From Geotrypetes seraphini (taxonomy: Eukaryota > Chordata > Amphibia > Gymnophiona > Dermophiidae): 64,000 nucleotides of DNA. The notes below the pieces were generated by a model. It did no database searches and had not been told where the DNA came from. It worked only from the letters and a program-made list of their open reading frames with translations. Shown one piece after another: positions 10,387 through 22,600 of the stretch. The number at the start of each line of letters is the position of its first letter. Within the stretch, counting starts at the first letter, position 1. Location of the stretch: assembly GCF_902459505.1 (NCBI RefSeq), contig NC_047096.1:6386001-6450000 (forward strand). Reading direction: 5' to 3'. Position numbers and translations under genes: made by a program.

Positions 10387-10592
10387 CAGTGTTCCCTCTA
10401 AGCTGTGCTGGCGTGCGCTGGCGCACAAAATATTGCCTCGCAGCGCACAATGTCACGTCACAGCGCACGGCGTATGGAGATGGCAGGCCGCGGCGAGAGG
10501 AGAATCGGGCGAGTTGGTGCTGGCGCCCGATATTTTTAGCGCACGGGGAAAAAATTTTGCTCACACCACCCGCCCGCTTAGAGGGAGCACTG
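10387..10592. mobile_element. hAT-C MITE, complete with target duplication
   Basis: The ends are CAGTGTTCCCTCTAAGC and CTTAGAGGGAGCACTG. The 8-bp target duplication GTTGGCTC lies at 10379-10386 and 10593-10600, exact. A GC-rich inner part reads AGCGCACGGGG. It is non-autonomous. A larger member is at 38139-39950. Confidence 0.9.
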
Positions 10593-10600
10593 GTTGGCTC

Positions 10601-11778
10601 TGCCACTGATCTGCCAAAATCAGGTTAAGGACATTGGTCAACAATTTCAGGAGCTGACACTGTTTGAGGCCTTCCAGACCTTGCTGCATTTTCATTCACA
10701 AAATCTCCGCACTGAAAGTTTGCACACTACCTCTCCACTATGGAGAAAGATGGGCATTTGTTACTCAATGTCTACATCATACATTCATGGATTTCCTTTG
10801 GAGTTTTCTTCTGCAGGAATAGGAACTTTATGACGGCTCGGAGTTCCACACTTTTCATTGATATGGTTCAATCAATGATCTGAAACAATATCAAAACATA
10901 GCATTATGATTCTGTAAATTGGCACTTTGCAAAATAAAATAATACTCTTTTTCAGCTCCAGGGGCAAAATAATGCCCAGAAATTAGGAAGTTGGTTGGGC
11001 TGAGAACTTTTCAGCACCCCTCGTGTACTAAGCTCAGTCCCCAAGGCTTAAAACGGGTCAGGTTTAGAGGATATTCCTAATGAAGATGCATATGATAGAT
11101 TTGCATTAAGTGGAAGCAGTACACATGCAGATTTTTCTCATTCTTATGCATTAGGGATATCTTGATAACTGAACCTGTTTGCATCCCTTGAAGAATGAAC
11201 TTGTGCGCCCCTGACGTATACAAAGAAAGATGCCATCCAATTCAGCTAAATTGATGTGAACGGAAGCCATGTTTAATCTCAAGCTCTCATTTTCTCATGG
11301 TAATTTCTAAGAATGCAGATACGCCTTCAGTGAAAAAAGATCCATTTTCTACAGAATTGGTCAGAAGGTGTACAACAGTGTCTTGAGGAACAGTGGGACC
11401 CAGACTTGCAGTGGATTAGCACGTATTAATTACTTACATGGGCGTGGTACCCTGTTTTCATACTTGCCTGACAGAGATCATCCTTAATTCTGTAAAAAGG
11501 TTTGAAAAGCTCAGAAAGTGAGTCATGATCGGAAACAGATAATGAGAGTTCCAGCCACATAAAAGGAAGATGAACTGAGGGGAAAAGCATGCTGGAAACT
11601 CATCAGTTGGGGGAGGACAAGCAGGGTGGAAGAAAGGAAGGAATGTGATACCTAGTAAGCCCTCAATGAGAGGAGTGGTGATAAGAGAAAGCAGTTCAAG
11701 GGTGTGAATGAAGGAGGTGGCCTATACACTAGCAAAGATGCCAGGAAACAGTCTGGGCAAACAGTCTGAGCAAAACAG
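10601..11778. other. Intergenic; one hAT-A remnant
   Basis: About 11030-11200 is a diverged hAT-A type palindrome (GATGCATATGATAGATTTGC with a mirrored half). The rest is unassigned. No gene is seen. Confidence 0.45.
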
Positions 11779-12455
11779 AAAATAATAATAATAATAATTT
11801 TATTCTTGTATACCGCCATACCCAGCGAGTTCTAGGCGGTTCACATCAATTAAATTAGGATCCGCGTTGACATGCAGATTTACAACAATTTATCGGATTT
11901 ACAACAATTTATCAGAACTTGAAAGATGAGGAAGGAAGAGGATAGAAGGAAGGGGAGAGAGAAGATATCATGAAGGAGGAGAAGAACAGTGCGAGGGGCG
12001 AGGTGTTATTACAGGAGGAGGGACGGTTAAGGGTCTTGTTCGCTGAATAGGTAAGTTTTGAGTAATTTTCTGAAGCCGAGGTAAGTAGGGGCCTCAAATA
12101 TCATTTGGGCTAGCCATGGGTTCATCTTAGCTGCATGGAAGGCGAAGGTTTTGTCTAGGAATCTTTTGAGATGACAGAGTTTTAGCGAAGGGAAGGTGAA
12201 CAGCTGAATTCGCGGGATTTCTTATTGGTGCAATAAAGGTTAAAGTGAGGATTGATGTATCTTGGCGATGCACCAAATACCGATTTGTAGCAGAAGCATG
12301 CGAACTTGAAAAGAACTCTAGATTTGAATGGCAGCCAGTGAAGTTGGTGGTAGAACAGGTGATATGTTCTCATTTCTTCAGACCAAAGATGAAAATATCA
12401 TTGCCTAGGATGAGGAGTAAGTTATCCTGGTCCTCCAGATCCATAAATAGGTCTA
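11779..12455 (-). mobile_element. L2-like LINE 3' end
   Basis: On the minus strand it encodes a reverse transcriptase C-terminal segment (HQLHWLPFKSRVLFKFACFC). It ends in the tail GTATGGCGGTATACAAGAAT followed by an ATT microsatellite. The same family occurs at 58770-59330. Confidence 0.8.
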
Positions 12456-12456
12456 A

Positions 12457-13345
12457 GAACATAAGAATAGCCTTACTGGGTAGCCCATTCTCACCTGACC
12501 AATCCAGGTCCCTAGTACCTGGCCAAAACCCAAGGAGTAGCAACATTCCAGAATCCCAAGAGTAACAAAAAATTCTAGAACCCCAAAGAGTATCAAGATT
12601 CCAGGCAGAATCTCAAAGAATAGCAAGATTCCGGAATCCCAAATAGCAGCAACACTCCATGCTACCGATCCAGGGCAAGCAGTGGCTTTCCCCATGTCTT
12701 TCTCAATAAGACTTTGGACTTTTCTTCCAGGAACTTGTCCAAACCTTTCTTAAAACTAGCAATGCTATCTCTCTTACCACAACCTCTGCCAATGCTTAAC
12801 TATTCTCTGAGTGAAAAAAACTTGCCTCCTATTGGTTTTAAAAGTATTTCCCTGTATCTTCATTGAGTGTCCCCTAGTCTTTGTAATTTTTGACAGAGTG
12901 AAAAATCGATCCACTTGTACCCGTTCTACTCCACTCTGGATTTTGTAGACTTCAATCATATCTCCACTCAGCCGTCTCTTTACCAAGCTGAAGAGCCCTA
13001 ACTGTTTTAGTCTCTCCTCATACGAGAGGAGTTCCATCCCCTTTATCATCTTGGTCGCTCTTCTTTGAACTTTTTTTCTAGTGCCGTTATATCTTTCTTG
13101 AGATAAGAAGACCAGAACTGAACCTAATACTCCAGATGAGGTCGCACCATGCAGCGATACAGGGGCATTATAACATTCTTATCCCCTCTTCTACAAAGCT
13201 GCGCTAGCGGCTGCCGTGTGGCAACAGCCCCGAAGCCCTTTAAATCTCTATCGGCAGTTGATAGCGTGGCTTCGTAGAAGAGGGGGTTAGTCTTGTAACC
13301 GTCCCTTTTTAAATAATTCCTAGCATCCTATTTGCACAGACAGAA
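12457..13345 (-). mobile_element. CR1 LINE 3' part
   Basis: It starts on the plus strand with the reversed tail AACATAAGAATAGCCTTACT. It carries several AGCAAGATTCCGGAATCCCA modules. Then it encodes on the minus strand a CR1 ORF2 C-terminus (SYEERLKQLGLFSLVKRRLS). It is split by a Harbinger-like MITE at 13182-13286 and resumes after it. Confidence 0.85.
13182..13286. mobile_element. Harbinger-like palindromic MITE
   Basis: The ends TCCCCTCTTCTACAAAGC and GCTTCGTAGAAGAGGGGG are inverted. TTA flanks it at 13179-13181 and 13287-13289, the 3-bp duplication expected of PIF/Harbinger elements. It is inserted in CR1. Similar copies are at 49102-49197 and 58570-58694. Confidence 0.75.
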
Positions 13346-15280
13346 TTTTGTAAGAACTGTACCCTTGCTAAGGATTTTTTAGCAATGCTACCATCAAAAT
13401 ATTTCCAAAATGTACCTTGATAAAACCATACTTTGCATTAAAAAAATAAAACTTCTCATTACTGAGAATATTCTGCAACTGACAGAGCAAGCAAAGATGA
13501 TAAAACACCTCATTATAGAATATTGGGGCATTCAGAGAAAGCACAGCAGCTGATTCACCTGGCTTAAAGCACGGAGGGATTGTGGGGAGAGGGGTCTTCA
13601 CCCGAAACCTCCTTTCTTAAGCTTGATATAAACAACCACAGTATTCCGATCCTAGCTAAAGATGCCTTCATCTGTAGAATGGCACAACAGGGACCCCTGC
13701 TGGCCAGTCAAGCAAGTACCAACAGGACAGAGGTGATGCAAGTTTCTTTTTTAAATTAAACGACAATTATCAACAGGCAGCTGGATCTTCTTTTTACTTT
13801 AATTACAGAAGGCACATTGCACTTAAAATTGGGGACATGACAAGAGGATTGTTAGACTGCAAAAGGCGATAGGATGAGTTCCAGACATTTTACACCATCA
13901 AGAAAATAGTTGTATTTATTTTATGCTGGGTTTTACTAAGCAGAGTAAGAGCATTTTATCACGGGCTCTGGCGCTTACAGGAATTCAATGAGCATCAGAG
14001 CTTTTACCTGTGGTAAAATGCTCTTATGCTGCTTAGTAAAAGGAGGCTTTATTTATTTATTGAGATTTATTAACCACCTTTATGAAGAGACTTTAAACAC
14101 AAATGAGACATCTTGGGCCCTGGTAGCAGGCTACCAGCAGATTTTGTATAGGAGGGGAGGAAGGTCAAAGGGCAAGATCAAAAAATGATCGGAATTCAAG
14201 AAGGCTTGGGAATAGCACTATGGATCCCTTAGGGGTGAGAAAATGACAACAGACTTGGGGGTCTTTTTACTTAACTCCCCCTTTTACAAAACTGCAGAAG
14301 CGGTTTTTAATACAGGCCAGCACGCTGAATGCTCTGCGCTGCTCCCGACGCTCATAGGAACTCTATGAGCGTCGGGAGCAGAACAGAGCATTCAGCGTAC
14401 CAGCCTGCGCTAAAAACCACTTTTGTGGGTTTTTTTAGGGGGAAAGTGTGGTAAAACCTAGACCTAGAGAACTCTAACTTGAAGCTTTCCTGTGTGATAA
14501 GCCTAGATTGGCTGTGGCATATTTTGCAAGCTTTTAATTTTTTAGCAAGCTGTACACTAATGTTCACATTAGTGCGTGGTGCTTACTTGCAAAAAAAAAA
14601 AAAAAAAAATAGGCCCCCCCCCACTTTTATCAAGCTACTTTAAGGTATTTTGTCACAGGTCACCAAGGTATAAGCTTCGAGCATCAGAGCTTTTACTGCA
14701 GCGGTCTGCGATAAAAAAACTCTAACACAGCTTGATAAAAGAGGGTCATAATGCAGAAGCCCTTACTGCGCCAGCTGTACTGTAACAGCTCAGATGCTCG
14801 CAGGAATTTATGAGCGTCGGAGCTGTTACTGCCATGGCCAGCGCTACAAACCGCGCTACGGTTATGTAAAGGGAGTAGGGTTGCTGTGTTAACCTTGCAT
14901 TATCCAGTTCGCACACACTAATGCTAACATGTTTGGGGAATATCATGGGAAGGACCACTCTCCACCCCTCCTAAAAAATATTTTTAAGAATAGTTACTGC
15001 ACAGTTTAGCGCAAGCTAATAGAGAAAAGACTGCTAAACACTTCAATGCATTTAGAGGTAAACCTTTTTCACAGGCTAAACATATATTAGGGCCCCTTGT
15101 TTCACTATGGTTATCACATTTCTCCTTTAACAGAAGAGGATAGTGCTGGATTTGGGGTCCAGGATGGCAGAATAATGGAAGGATTTCTGGTGTATTGCTT
15201 TCACCTGAAGTTTGCACAATGATGATGGAATTTAACAGTTTTGGAGAGGATATAAAATAAAGAGGGAAGGATCCCCCAGG
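13346..15280. other. Intergenic; several MITE palindromes
   Basis: Palindromes are seen at about 13930-14050 (CAGAGCTTTTACC type), 14268-14440 (arms with GAGCGTCGGGAGCAG) and 14640-14735 (TTTATCAAGCTACTTT versus AGCTTGATAAAAG). An A run lies at 14591-14609. No gene is seen. Confidence 0.5.
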
Positions 15281-15281
15281 T

Positions 15282-15942
15282 CAGGGGTATGCAATTCTGG
15301 TTCTGCCAGAGCCAGGTCAAGTTTTCAGGATATCCACAATGAATATGTATGAGATGGATCTGCATGCACTGCCTCCTTGATATATGCAAATCTATCTCAT
15401 GCATATTTACTGTGGATATCCTGAAAACCTGACCTGGCTCCGGCTCTTGAGGACTGGAATTGCCTACCCCTGCCTAGAGAATTGCACGGGGACAGAAATC
15501 CCACCCATCCCCGCCAAGTTCCTCTCCGTCCCCACCAGGATCCTCTCCGTCCCTGTCAGGATCCTCTCCGTCCCCATCCATCCCCGCAAGGAATTACCTC
15601 CATCCCCGCCCGTCCCCATAAAAAGCAGCAATTACTTCTGACAAGATGATAAATTCCACAGTTTCTTTTGTGTTTGCGCTGCTGTTTTCCTTGTGGAATC
15701 TCTTTGGTGGAACCCTATTTTTGTTTTTTGTTCAGGTAATTAACTTATAAACCCCCTCTTTTACTAAGGCTAATGTGTCCATTATATTATATGGACGAAC
15801 CCTGCTTCCAAAGCCTTCCATCCCCGTGGGAATCCCGTTGGCTAGAGGGGGGTCCCCATGGGAGTCCTGTGGGTTAGGGGAGATTCCTGCGGGACTCGCG
15901 GGATTCCTGCGATCCCTGTTCCCGTGCAGACCTCTATCCCTG
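15282..15942. mobile_element. hAT-A MITE, complete, interrupted by a hAT-B MITE
   Basis: The outer element starts CAGGGGTATGCAATTCTGG, and its mirrored half ends GGAATTGCCTACCCCTG. The outer 8-bp duplication CCCCAGGT lies at 15274-15281 and 15943-15950. The last bases of the outer element are beyond the inner insertion. Confidence 0.85.
15475..15936. mobile_element. hAT-B MITE nested in hAT-A
   Basis: The ends are TAGAGAATTGCACGGGGAC and GTTCCCGTGCAGACCTCTA. The 8-bp duplication is CCCCTGCC (15467-15474) versus TCCCTGCC (15937-15944), one mismatch. The interior is a CCGTCCCC-rich tandem stretch at 15520-15620. Confidence 0.85.
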
Positions 15943-16064
15943 CCCCAGGTAGTCCCAGCACTGGACCCTCTCCTTAGTTTCAATTCAGCTGCAAGCACCA
16001 CATGAAGAGGAGGAAGCTGAAAAGATGAAGTCCCATATGAGTTTCCCCAGACAATCCATTGAAG

Positions 16065-16200
16065 GCTCTATGCCAGGAGTTCCCAACCAGTCGGGTTTTC
16101 AGAATATGCATGATATAGATTTGCATACCAAGGAGGCAGAGTCTGCAAGTTCACTGTGGATATCCTGAAACCCCAGATTTGGGAATCACTGCTGGGCCTG
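16065..16200. mobile_element. hAT-A MITE remnant
   Basis: CCCAACCAGTCGGGTTTTCAG on the left is mirrored by ATATCCTGAAACCCCAGATT on the right, a short diverged copy. Confidence 0.6.
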
Positions 16201-16396
16201 GTTGCAAGAACTCAAGCATAAAACACTGTCTTGAACAGGTTTTATGCCAGTCCAGAGAAAAAAATAATAATATTGCACTAAACTGATGGCGCTCGAAATC
16301 AAAACTCTGCAGCAGCCCTATTGTGTCCCAGCCCGGCTTCCATTTCTTGGCTTCTGTCCAGAGTGCTGAACCTGTCGCTGCTTACGCGCGCCGCAA

Positions 16397-16448
16397 CCAA
16401 TAAAGCTTCCCTTACGCTGACGCCAGCCGCGCATGCGCTCTCGCGAGA
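16397..16448 (+). promoter_or_regulatory. DDX20: DDX20 promoter elements: CCAAT, NRF1 site, TCTCGCGAGA
   Basis: CCAAT lies at 16397-16401 (NF-Y type). GCGCATGCGC, a perfect NRF1 palindrome, lies at 16429-16438. TCTCGCGAGA, the CpG-island element bound by BANP/ZBTB33-class factors, is directly abutting at 16439-16448, ten bases before the DDX20 ATG. The whole region is CpG-rich, unlike its surroundings. This suits a TATA-less housekeeping promoter. Confidence 0.75.
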
Positions 16449-16458
16449 TTGCGCAGCA

Positions 16459-16657
16459 ATGGCGGCGCTCCAGCTGGAGACGGCGCACCGGCTGGACGCG
16501 CGGCGACGGACGCGCGACGCGTTGGGCGGCGGCGAGGCGGGAGATTTCGGCTCGCTGCTGCTGTCACGACCGGTGCTGGACGGCTTGGAGGCGGCCGGCT
16601 TCCAGCGGCCGTCCCCGGTGCAGCTGAAGGCCATCCCGCTGGGACGGTGCGGGCTAG
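16459..16657 (+). CDS. DDX20: DDX20 exon 1
   Basis: Codes residues 1-66 plus one base. It includes [20 protein letters not shown] and the Q motif. The donor is GTGAGC at 16658. The exon is GC-rich and lies in the promoter CpG island. An in-frame upstream ATG at 16321 was not used because that extension covers the promoter motifs. Confidence 0.95.
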
Positions 16658-19600
16658 GTGAGCGCTGGACGCATGCGCCGGCGAGGGCGCGCTGCCATCT
16701 GCGCCGGCGCGGCGTGCTATGGCGCCTGCGCTGTGGTGGTCAAGCGTGCGGGGCGGAAGTTGAGTTGCCTTGTGTGTGCTTTAAATAAACGGTTATCAAC
16801 TGCTGCTGTGGGGCTAGACCCAGGACAGCAGGTGGTTGCAAAATTTCACCCCCTTGGTAGCTCTGCACACACCAGAACCAATATTTTAAGTAATCCTATA
16901 TGGAGAGGTGCAACACACTGTATATATACCCTATATTGCAGGGCCACATTTTGGATTTGAAACAAAATAGTTAATGTCTCAGAGACATTTGGCTCTATTA
17001 TAGCTAGAAAACAATTTCTTTCCAGCTGTATAAGCAACCGTATTTGCATTTTATCAGACCCTCAGTGGCACCACTCAGGACTCAAACATTTCATTGTCCT
17101 GAGCTTTACGTGTCAGCTCGTCACTGGGTCTTATGGTGTTTTTCATAGAGCTTAATTTTTAAATATTTAATAATTTTTTCAAACTTTTATATTTTTTTAA
17201 TATTTTTATACTTAGCTTAAAACTGTGGCTAAGTCTTCTTGGCTCAAGATGTCAGCGTTAGTTAGGGATGTCAAAGCCAACATGTTTTTCCTACCTTTAC
17301 TGTTATATCTTTTTCATATATTCATTTAATCTTCCCTCCTTAATACTTTTCTATTTTATGGGTCAGACTAAAGACATCCACTCTAACTCCATGTTAAGCC
17401 CGTAAGGGGATACTGTGTTTAAAACATAGATCCAACGCTGTTCTTTATAATTTAGAAGTTCTTCTACATTTACCACTCCCTCCTTCCCTTCATTCAACTG
17501 ATCGATTATTCTCCATTTTAACTGGCTTGGTTCATGCTGTTGGTTAATGCAATGTTCTACTATCGGGGCTTGTAACGTTCTTGTTTTTATCCTTGATTTA
17601 TGTTCATTCAGTCTAATATGTCATGTCGGCTTTGACATCCCTAACTAACGCTGACATCTTGAGCCAAGAAGACTTAGCCACAGTTTTAAGCTAAGTATAT
17701 AAATATAAAAAAATATAAAAGTTTGAAAAAATTATTCAATATTTAAAAATTAAGCTCTATGAAAAACACCATAAGACCGAGTGACGAGCTGACACGTAAA
17801 GCTCAGGACAATTAAATGTTTGAGTCCTGAGTGGTGCCACTGAGGGTCTGATAAAGTGCAAATACGGTTGCTTATACAGCTGGAAAGAAATTGTTTTCTA
17901 GCTATAATAGAGTTATATGCAGTAAGCACCTTGGTTTGATTAGTCAGAGACATTTGGAACATTGAGATTAAGCAACAAATTTCTGCGTCTCAGTGACCAC
18001 AAATTTGGTCTTGGAGAATGAGATGTACAGTGTCCGCATCTATGAGACAAACTTGTTTGTTTTGTTACATAGAGCATTCTGGACCCCAGTTTGCTTACAA
18101 AAGTTGGATGGCTCTAAGTCAAATAGAGGTTGGCATTGTCATCTCGAGCCAGGGACTTTTGGATCATTTACTGTTCTACTGTCCATTAATTTTGGCCTTT
18201 TGGAAATCAATACGGGGCCAAATAAATTGTTTATTGGAAAATCCTGTGGCATTATCCTATGATACGATTTTATTTGGTATGTCAATGAGAACAAAGAGCC
18301 AAATTTCATCTGATTATAACAGGGGTTGCCATACAACATATCACAAGTAATTGGAAGAATTGGAGTAGACTTAATTAGAGTTTTTGGTAGAACTCACTTT
18401 GTCACATTTATAAAATGGAAAGAACAATAGCTATACAAAAAGGAAATTATAATAAATTTAAGGAGATTTGGGGGCCATTGATAAATTATTGTAGTGAATA
18501 GATATTATTTTTCCATTATAAGTTCAATGCAATGAGGGGATGGGTTGGGGGGTTATGAATTTTATTAAATGCTTAGATCAATAGAAAATAATTTTTATAA
18601 AATATATCTGATTATATATGTTATAGTAAGGGTGGGCGGAAAGGGTTAAAACTTTTTGTTTTAATGTTAAATATGGTAGAAATTCAAGTGATGTATTTAA
18701 TTTCAATGTTAATTATTGTTACACTTGATGTAAGATGTAAAAACGAATAAAGATATGAAAAAAAGAAATGACGATTTTGCATGAGGTATAAACTCTTTAT
18801 AGTTTATAAATCCTTTTGGCTAAGTCTTAATAATAATATTGTAATTTATAGCTAAAGAGACATATGATCAAGAAACTGTTTTATTTTACTTTTGCGATTA
18901 TGATAAACATTCCGAGGACCTCAAAATAGTACCTGGCGGGCCGCGAGTTAGAGACCACTGGATTAGACCCAGGACAGCAGGTGGCTGCAGGCTGCTACAT
19001 CGGGGGTGTTCTGAGTGGATTCAGCCCCCCCCCCCCTCCTTGGTAGCTCTGAACACACAGAAACCAATATTTTAAGTAATCCTACATGGAGATATATTGC
19101 AACACACTATGTAAACCCTATATTGTAACACCAGGAATGTAAACTTTAACCCATTCTCAGCTCCTTGGGGAGGACAGGATATAAATCTAAATGAATAAAT
19201 ATTTGCTGCACTTAGAGCAGCAGGACTTGCTTTACAACACCTGGACCTTTTCTGACTCACATTTTCAATTTTTCTTTTAAGTTAAGTCGCATCTCCCTTC
19301 CCACCCTGACATTCAGCCGGTGGCAGTCGGCATTTTTCTAAGCACTGATCACCACTGGCTAAATTCTGCCCTGATATTATAAGAACATAAGAATAGCCTT
19401 ACTGGCTCAGACCAATAGTCTATCTAATCCAGTAGCCTGTCCTCACGGTGGCCAATCCAGATCACTAGTACCTAATAAAAACCCAAATAGTAGCAACATT
19501 CCATGCCTGGGCACTGGCAACAAATATTGGGGCTTAACTTTGGGTGTCCCAAGGCAAAGCAATAGTAGACTATTCTTTAACAGTACCGGGCACCCAGGCT

Positions 19601-22600
19601 TCATTATACAACACCAGCCTAACATTTTGGCACCTGCAGTTACATCAGCCGTTGTTTTGGTAAATACCTGCATAACTTACATATTGCATATTTGCAAGGG
19701 GAGGGGAGGCATACACAGGCAGAGCATAGGTGGGACAGAGGTAAGTCTCCCGCTTACACATATAACCTACAGAATACTGTAAGTTATGATACCTGTTAAT
19801 GTTATTTCATAATGAAACCTCAGAGATTCTGCTGTAAAACAGCCTCCAGGCAGTCTCTGGGTGCCTAAATTGAGGCGCTCGGTTAAAGAATTTGTGGAAA
19901 TTTTCTGCTAAGGGTATGGCAGGGACCATGCCTTACAGTTAATGCATGGTAACCACAGTAACTGCTAGCGTTGTGCGGTTAGACGCATCTCTGACATCAA
20001 ATTGACTGCATTTTATGTAATCTGTTGCTCTAGATCTGTGGTTAGTAACCTTTTTTCATGTAAAGGGCCGCAGTGTAAATACGAGAAAGCTCTGTGGGCC
20101 ACCAAAAGATTTCAAGCTTACTGATGCTACTAACTTTAACTTCCTTGATCTGCATGTTTAGACTGTGTATTAAACATTAAAAAGTAATACTAATATTGAT
20201 TCTACAACACTTCAAAGATATGTTTTAAAAGCTGACTTTATTTTGGATTATCAACAGAGCAAATTTCATAAGAGCCACCTCAACAATCTTAAGAGATTGT
20301 TTGCAGTTTCTATATCAAGTGGGTTAGATTGAAATTAACGCCTTTACAGGATTTGAAGCGTGTTTTAGCCAATCGTAATGGAGGACTTAAGGGGCTGCGC
20401 ATTGAGGACCACTGCCCTAGAGCAGCACCTTCCATCCCTACTGATTTCTGATAAGCACCAATAGTGTAATAAGTTGTAGTTTTACCTGCTTTCATTTAAT
20501 TATAAGCCTTTGCATCAATTTTAGTGAAGATGAAAATGCAATTTTATTTTACATTATTTTATTTTAAATGCTTCCCCACCCTCTTATCCTGTTGCTTCAA
20601 ATAACTGCATTTGTTCCCAAATCTGAAAATATCCAGCTGCAACTCATTCCAGCCTTGATCCTTCCTGTTTATAGACAAATTAGATGGCATATGTGCTATC
20701 GAAAGAATCAGAGACTTTTCTCAGAGGAACACATTTGAAAACTCTTTTCTAGTTCAGAAAAAGCACATATAGCTTGTCCAGGTTGGTTTGGTCAGGGTGT
20801 CATTCACTAGAAAGAGTTTGGTGTAACAATCTATCTGTTACTGACTGAAAGAGAATGGGGATGGGGGCTAGTAGATAATTGTTGTTTAATTTTTGTTGTT
20901 GTAAGAGCTGAAGTACTATTGAGTTTAAGTTCCACAAGATTTCTGTTTACAGGTAATGACAAGGGCATTTGGCAAGGTTTGCCCTGTTCTATTAAAAGAA
21001 ACTCTTTGTATGTGTATCTTTTAAAATAGAATAGCTATAAATTACACAACAAGCCAGCTGATAAGAGCTGGATATGTTGCATAATTTGATACACTATATT
21101 TTCTTGCAGATTTAATTGTACAAGCTAAGTCGGGCACAGGGAAAACATGTGTGTTTTCTACGGTTGCCTTGGACTCCCTAATTCTGGAAAATCCAGGAAC
21201 GCAGGTGAGTGCAGATGATTGAGAGTAGATCAATGGCATTAATTATATTACACCAATATGTCCCAGAAGGAGTTCTATATTTGAATAAGTATTAAGATAT
21301 TATTGTAATTTGAATTTTGGATAGAAATAGCATATGCCAAAATATACATTTCAGTTTGTAGGTGTTTTCTAAGCAAGGTGGGGACCTAAAGGCACAAAAC
21401 ATAACCCCCCCCACCCCCACTAAACTTAGAGTATCTCCATGCCTCCATTATCGCAAAATTTTAGGAATAAAGTGGATTTGTAATAAGAACATAAGAATAG
21501 CCTTACTGGGTCAGACCAATGGTCCATCAAGCCCAGTAGCCCGTTCTCATGGTGGCCAATCCAGGTCACTAGAACTCGACCAAAACTCAAGGAGTAGCAA
21601 GATTCCAGAATCCCAGAGAGTGGCAACATTCCATATAGAATCCCAAAGAATATCAAGAAAATCAAGATAGTAGCAACATTCCATGCTACCGATCCAGGGC
21701 AAGCAGTGGCTTCCCCTGTGACTTTCTCAATAACAGACTATGGACTTTTCCTCCAGGAACTTGCCCAAACCTTTCTTAAAACCAGCTATGCTATCCGCTC
21801 TTACCACATCCTCTGGCAATGCGTTCTAGAGCTTAACTATTCTCTGAGTGATAAAAACTTTCCTCCTATTGGTTTTAAAAGTATTTCCCTGTAGATTCAT
21901 CGAGTGTCCCCTAGTCTTTGTAATTTTTGACAGAGTGAAAAATCGATCCACTTGTACCCATTCTACTCCATTCAGGATTTTGTAGACTTCAATCATATTA
22001 TAGTTTATTTAAAATCCACCTTTTACAAGGCAAAGTACAACACACACGTAATACAGCTTCACAAACATTTCAGTCATCTTATGAAAATTAAAATTCTACA
22101 TAACATTCTACATAAAATAGAAGCCTGGCTATAATAACATCACCAAACACTTCTCTTATGCGAAAAATCAATCCCAAGCAACCTAATACAACTCAGGTTT
22201 TCAATGCCCATCACCTCACACTCTGTATTTCATGCAACAAAACAAGTTGTTTTAACAATTTCTTAAAGGCATCCAAATTTTTTTTTTAATGTTTATGTAA
22301 GATGAGAGCTTATTCCACTCTTCAGGACCACAACATGAAAAAGCTTTCACTCTCACAGTTTGTAGAATAATATTAGAATGTGCCATGCTACCAAATCTTT
22401 TGGCATCACAGAACATCCTGAAAGTGCCATCTCTTGTACTAATGTTAATGCAATGACCTTGGTGTGTCCTAAAAGTGCTGCACTTTGCTCTATCGCCAGA
22501 TCCTTATTTTGGCTCCAACTCGGGAGATCGCTGTCCAGATTCACTCTGTCATCACAGCGATTGGGATCAAGCTTGAAGGGCTCGAGTGCCACGTCTTTAT

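Larger units (their letters stand above)
16938..18960 (-). mobile_element. hAT-D element split by L1 and Penelope insertions
   Basis: The left piece (GGGCCACATTTTGGATTTG) and the right piece (ATGACGATTTTGCATGAGG to GAGACCACTG) together match the reverse complement of the complete copy at 63006-63297. The extreme left terminus is missing. Confidence 0.75.
16658..21109 (+). other. DDX20: DDX20 intron 1
   Basis: This intron is filled by a direct duplication, nested hAT/L1/Penelope insertions, a CR1 tail and a second hAT MITE (listed separately). 20420-21100 is unassigned sequence. The acceptor is TTCTTGCAG at 21101-21109. Confidence 0.9.
21205..22499 (+). other. DDX20: DDX20 intron 2
   Basis: Mostly a CR1 and an L2-like LINE fragment, both antisense, running to within about 100 bp of exon 3. 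The acceptor is ATCGCCAG at 22492-22499. Confidence 0.9.

Noticed and set aside
16321-16458. Upstream in-frame ATG extending DDX20 by 46 residues
   Set aside because: The extension covers CCAAT, NRF1 and TCTCGCGAGA elements and shows no conserved protein sequence; the ATG at 16459 has a good context.
17285-17620. Host gene with a GIY-YIG nuclease domain
   Set aside because: It is the end of a Penelope open frame lying between inverted element arms with a target duplication.
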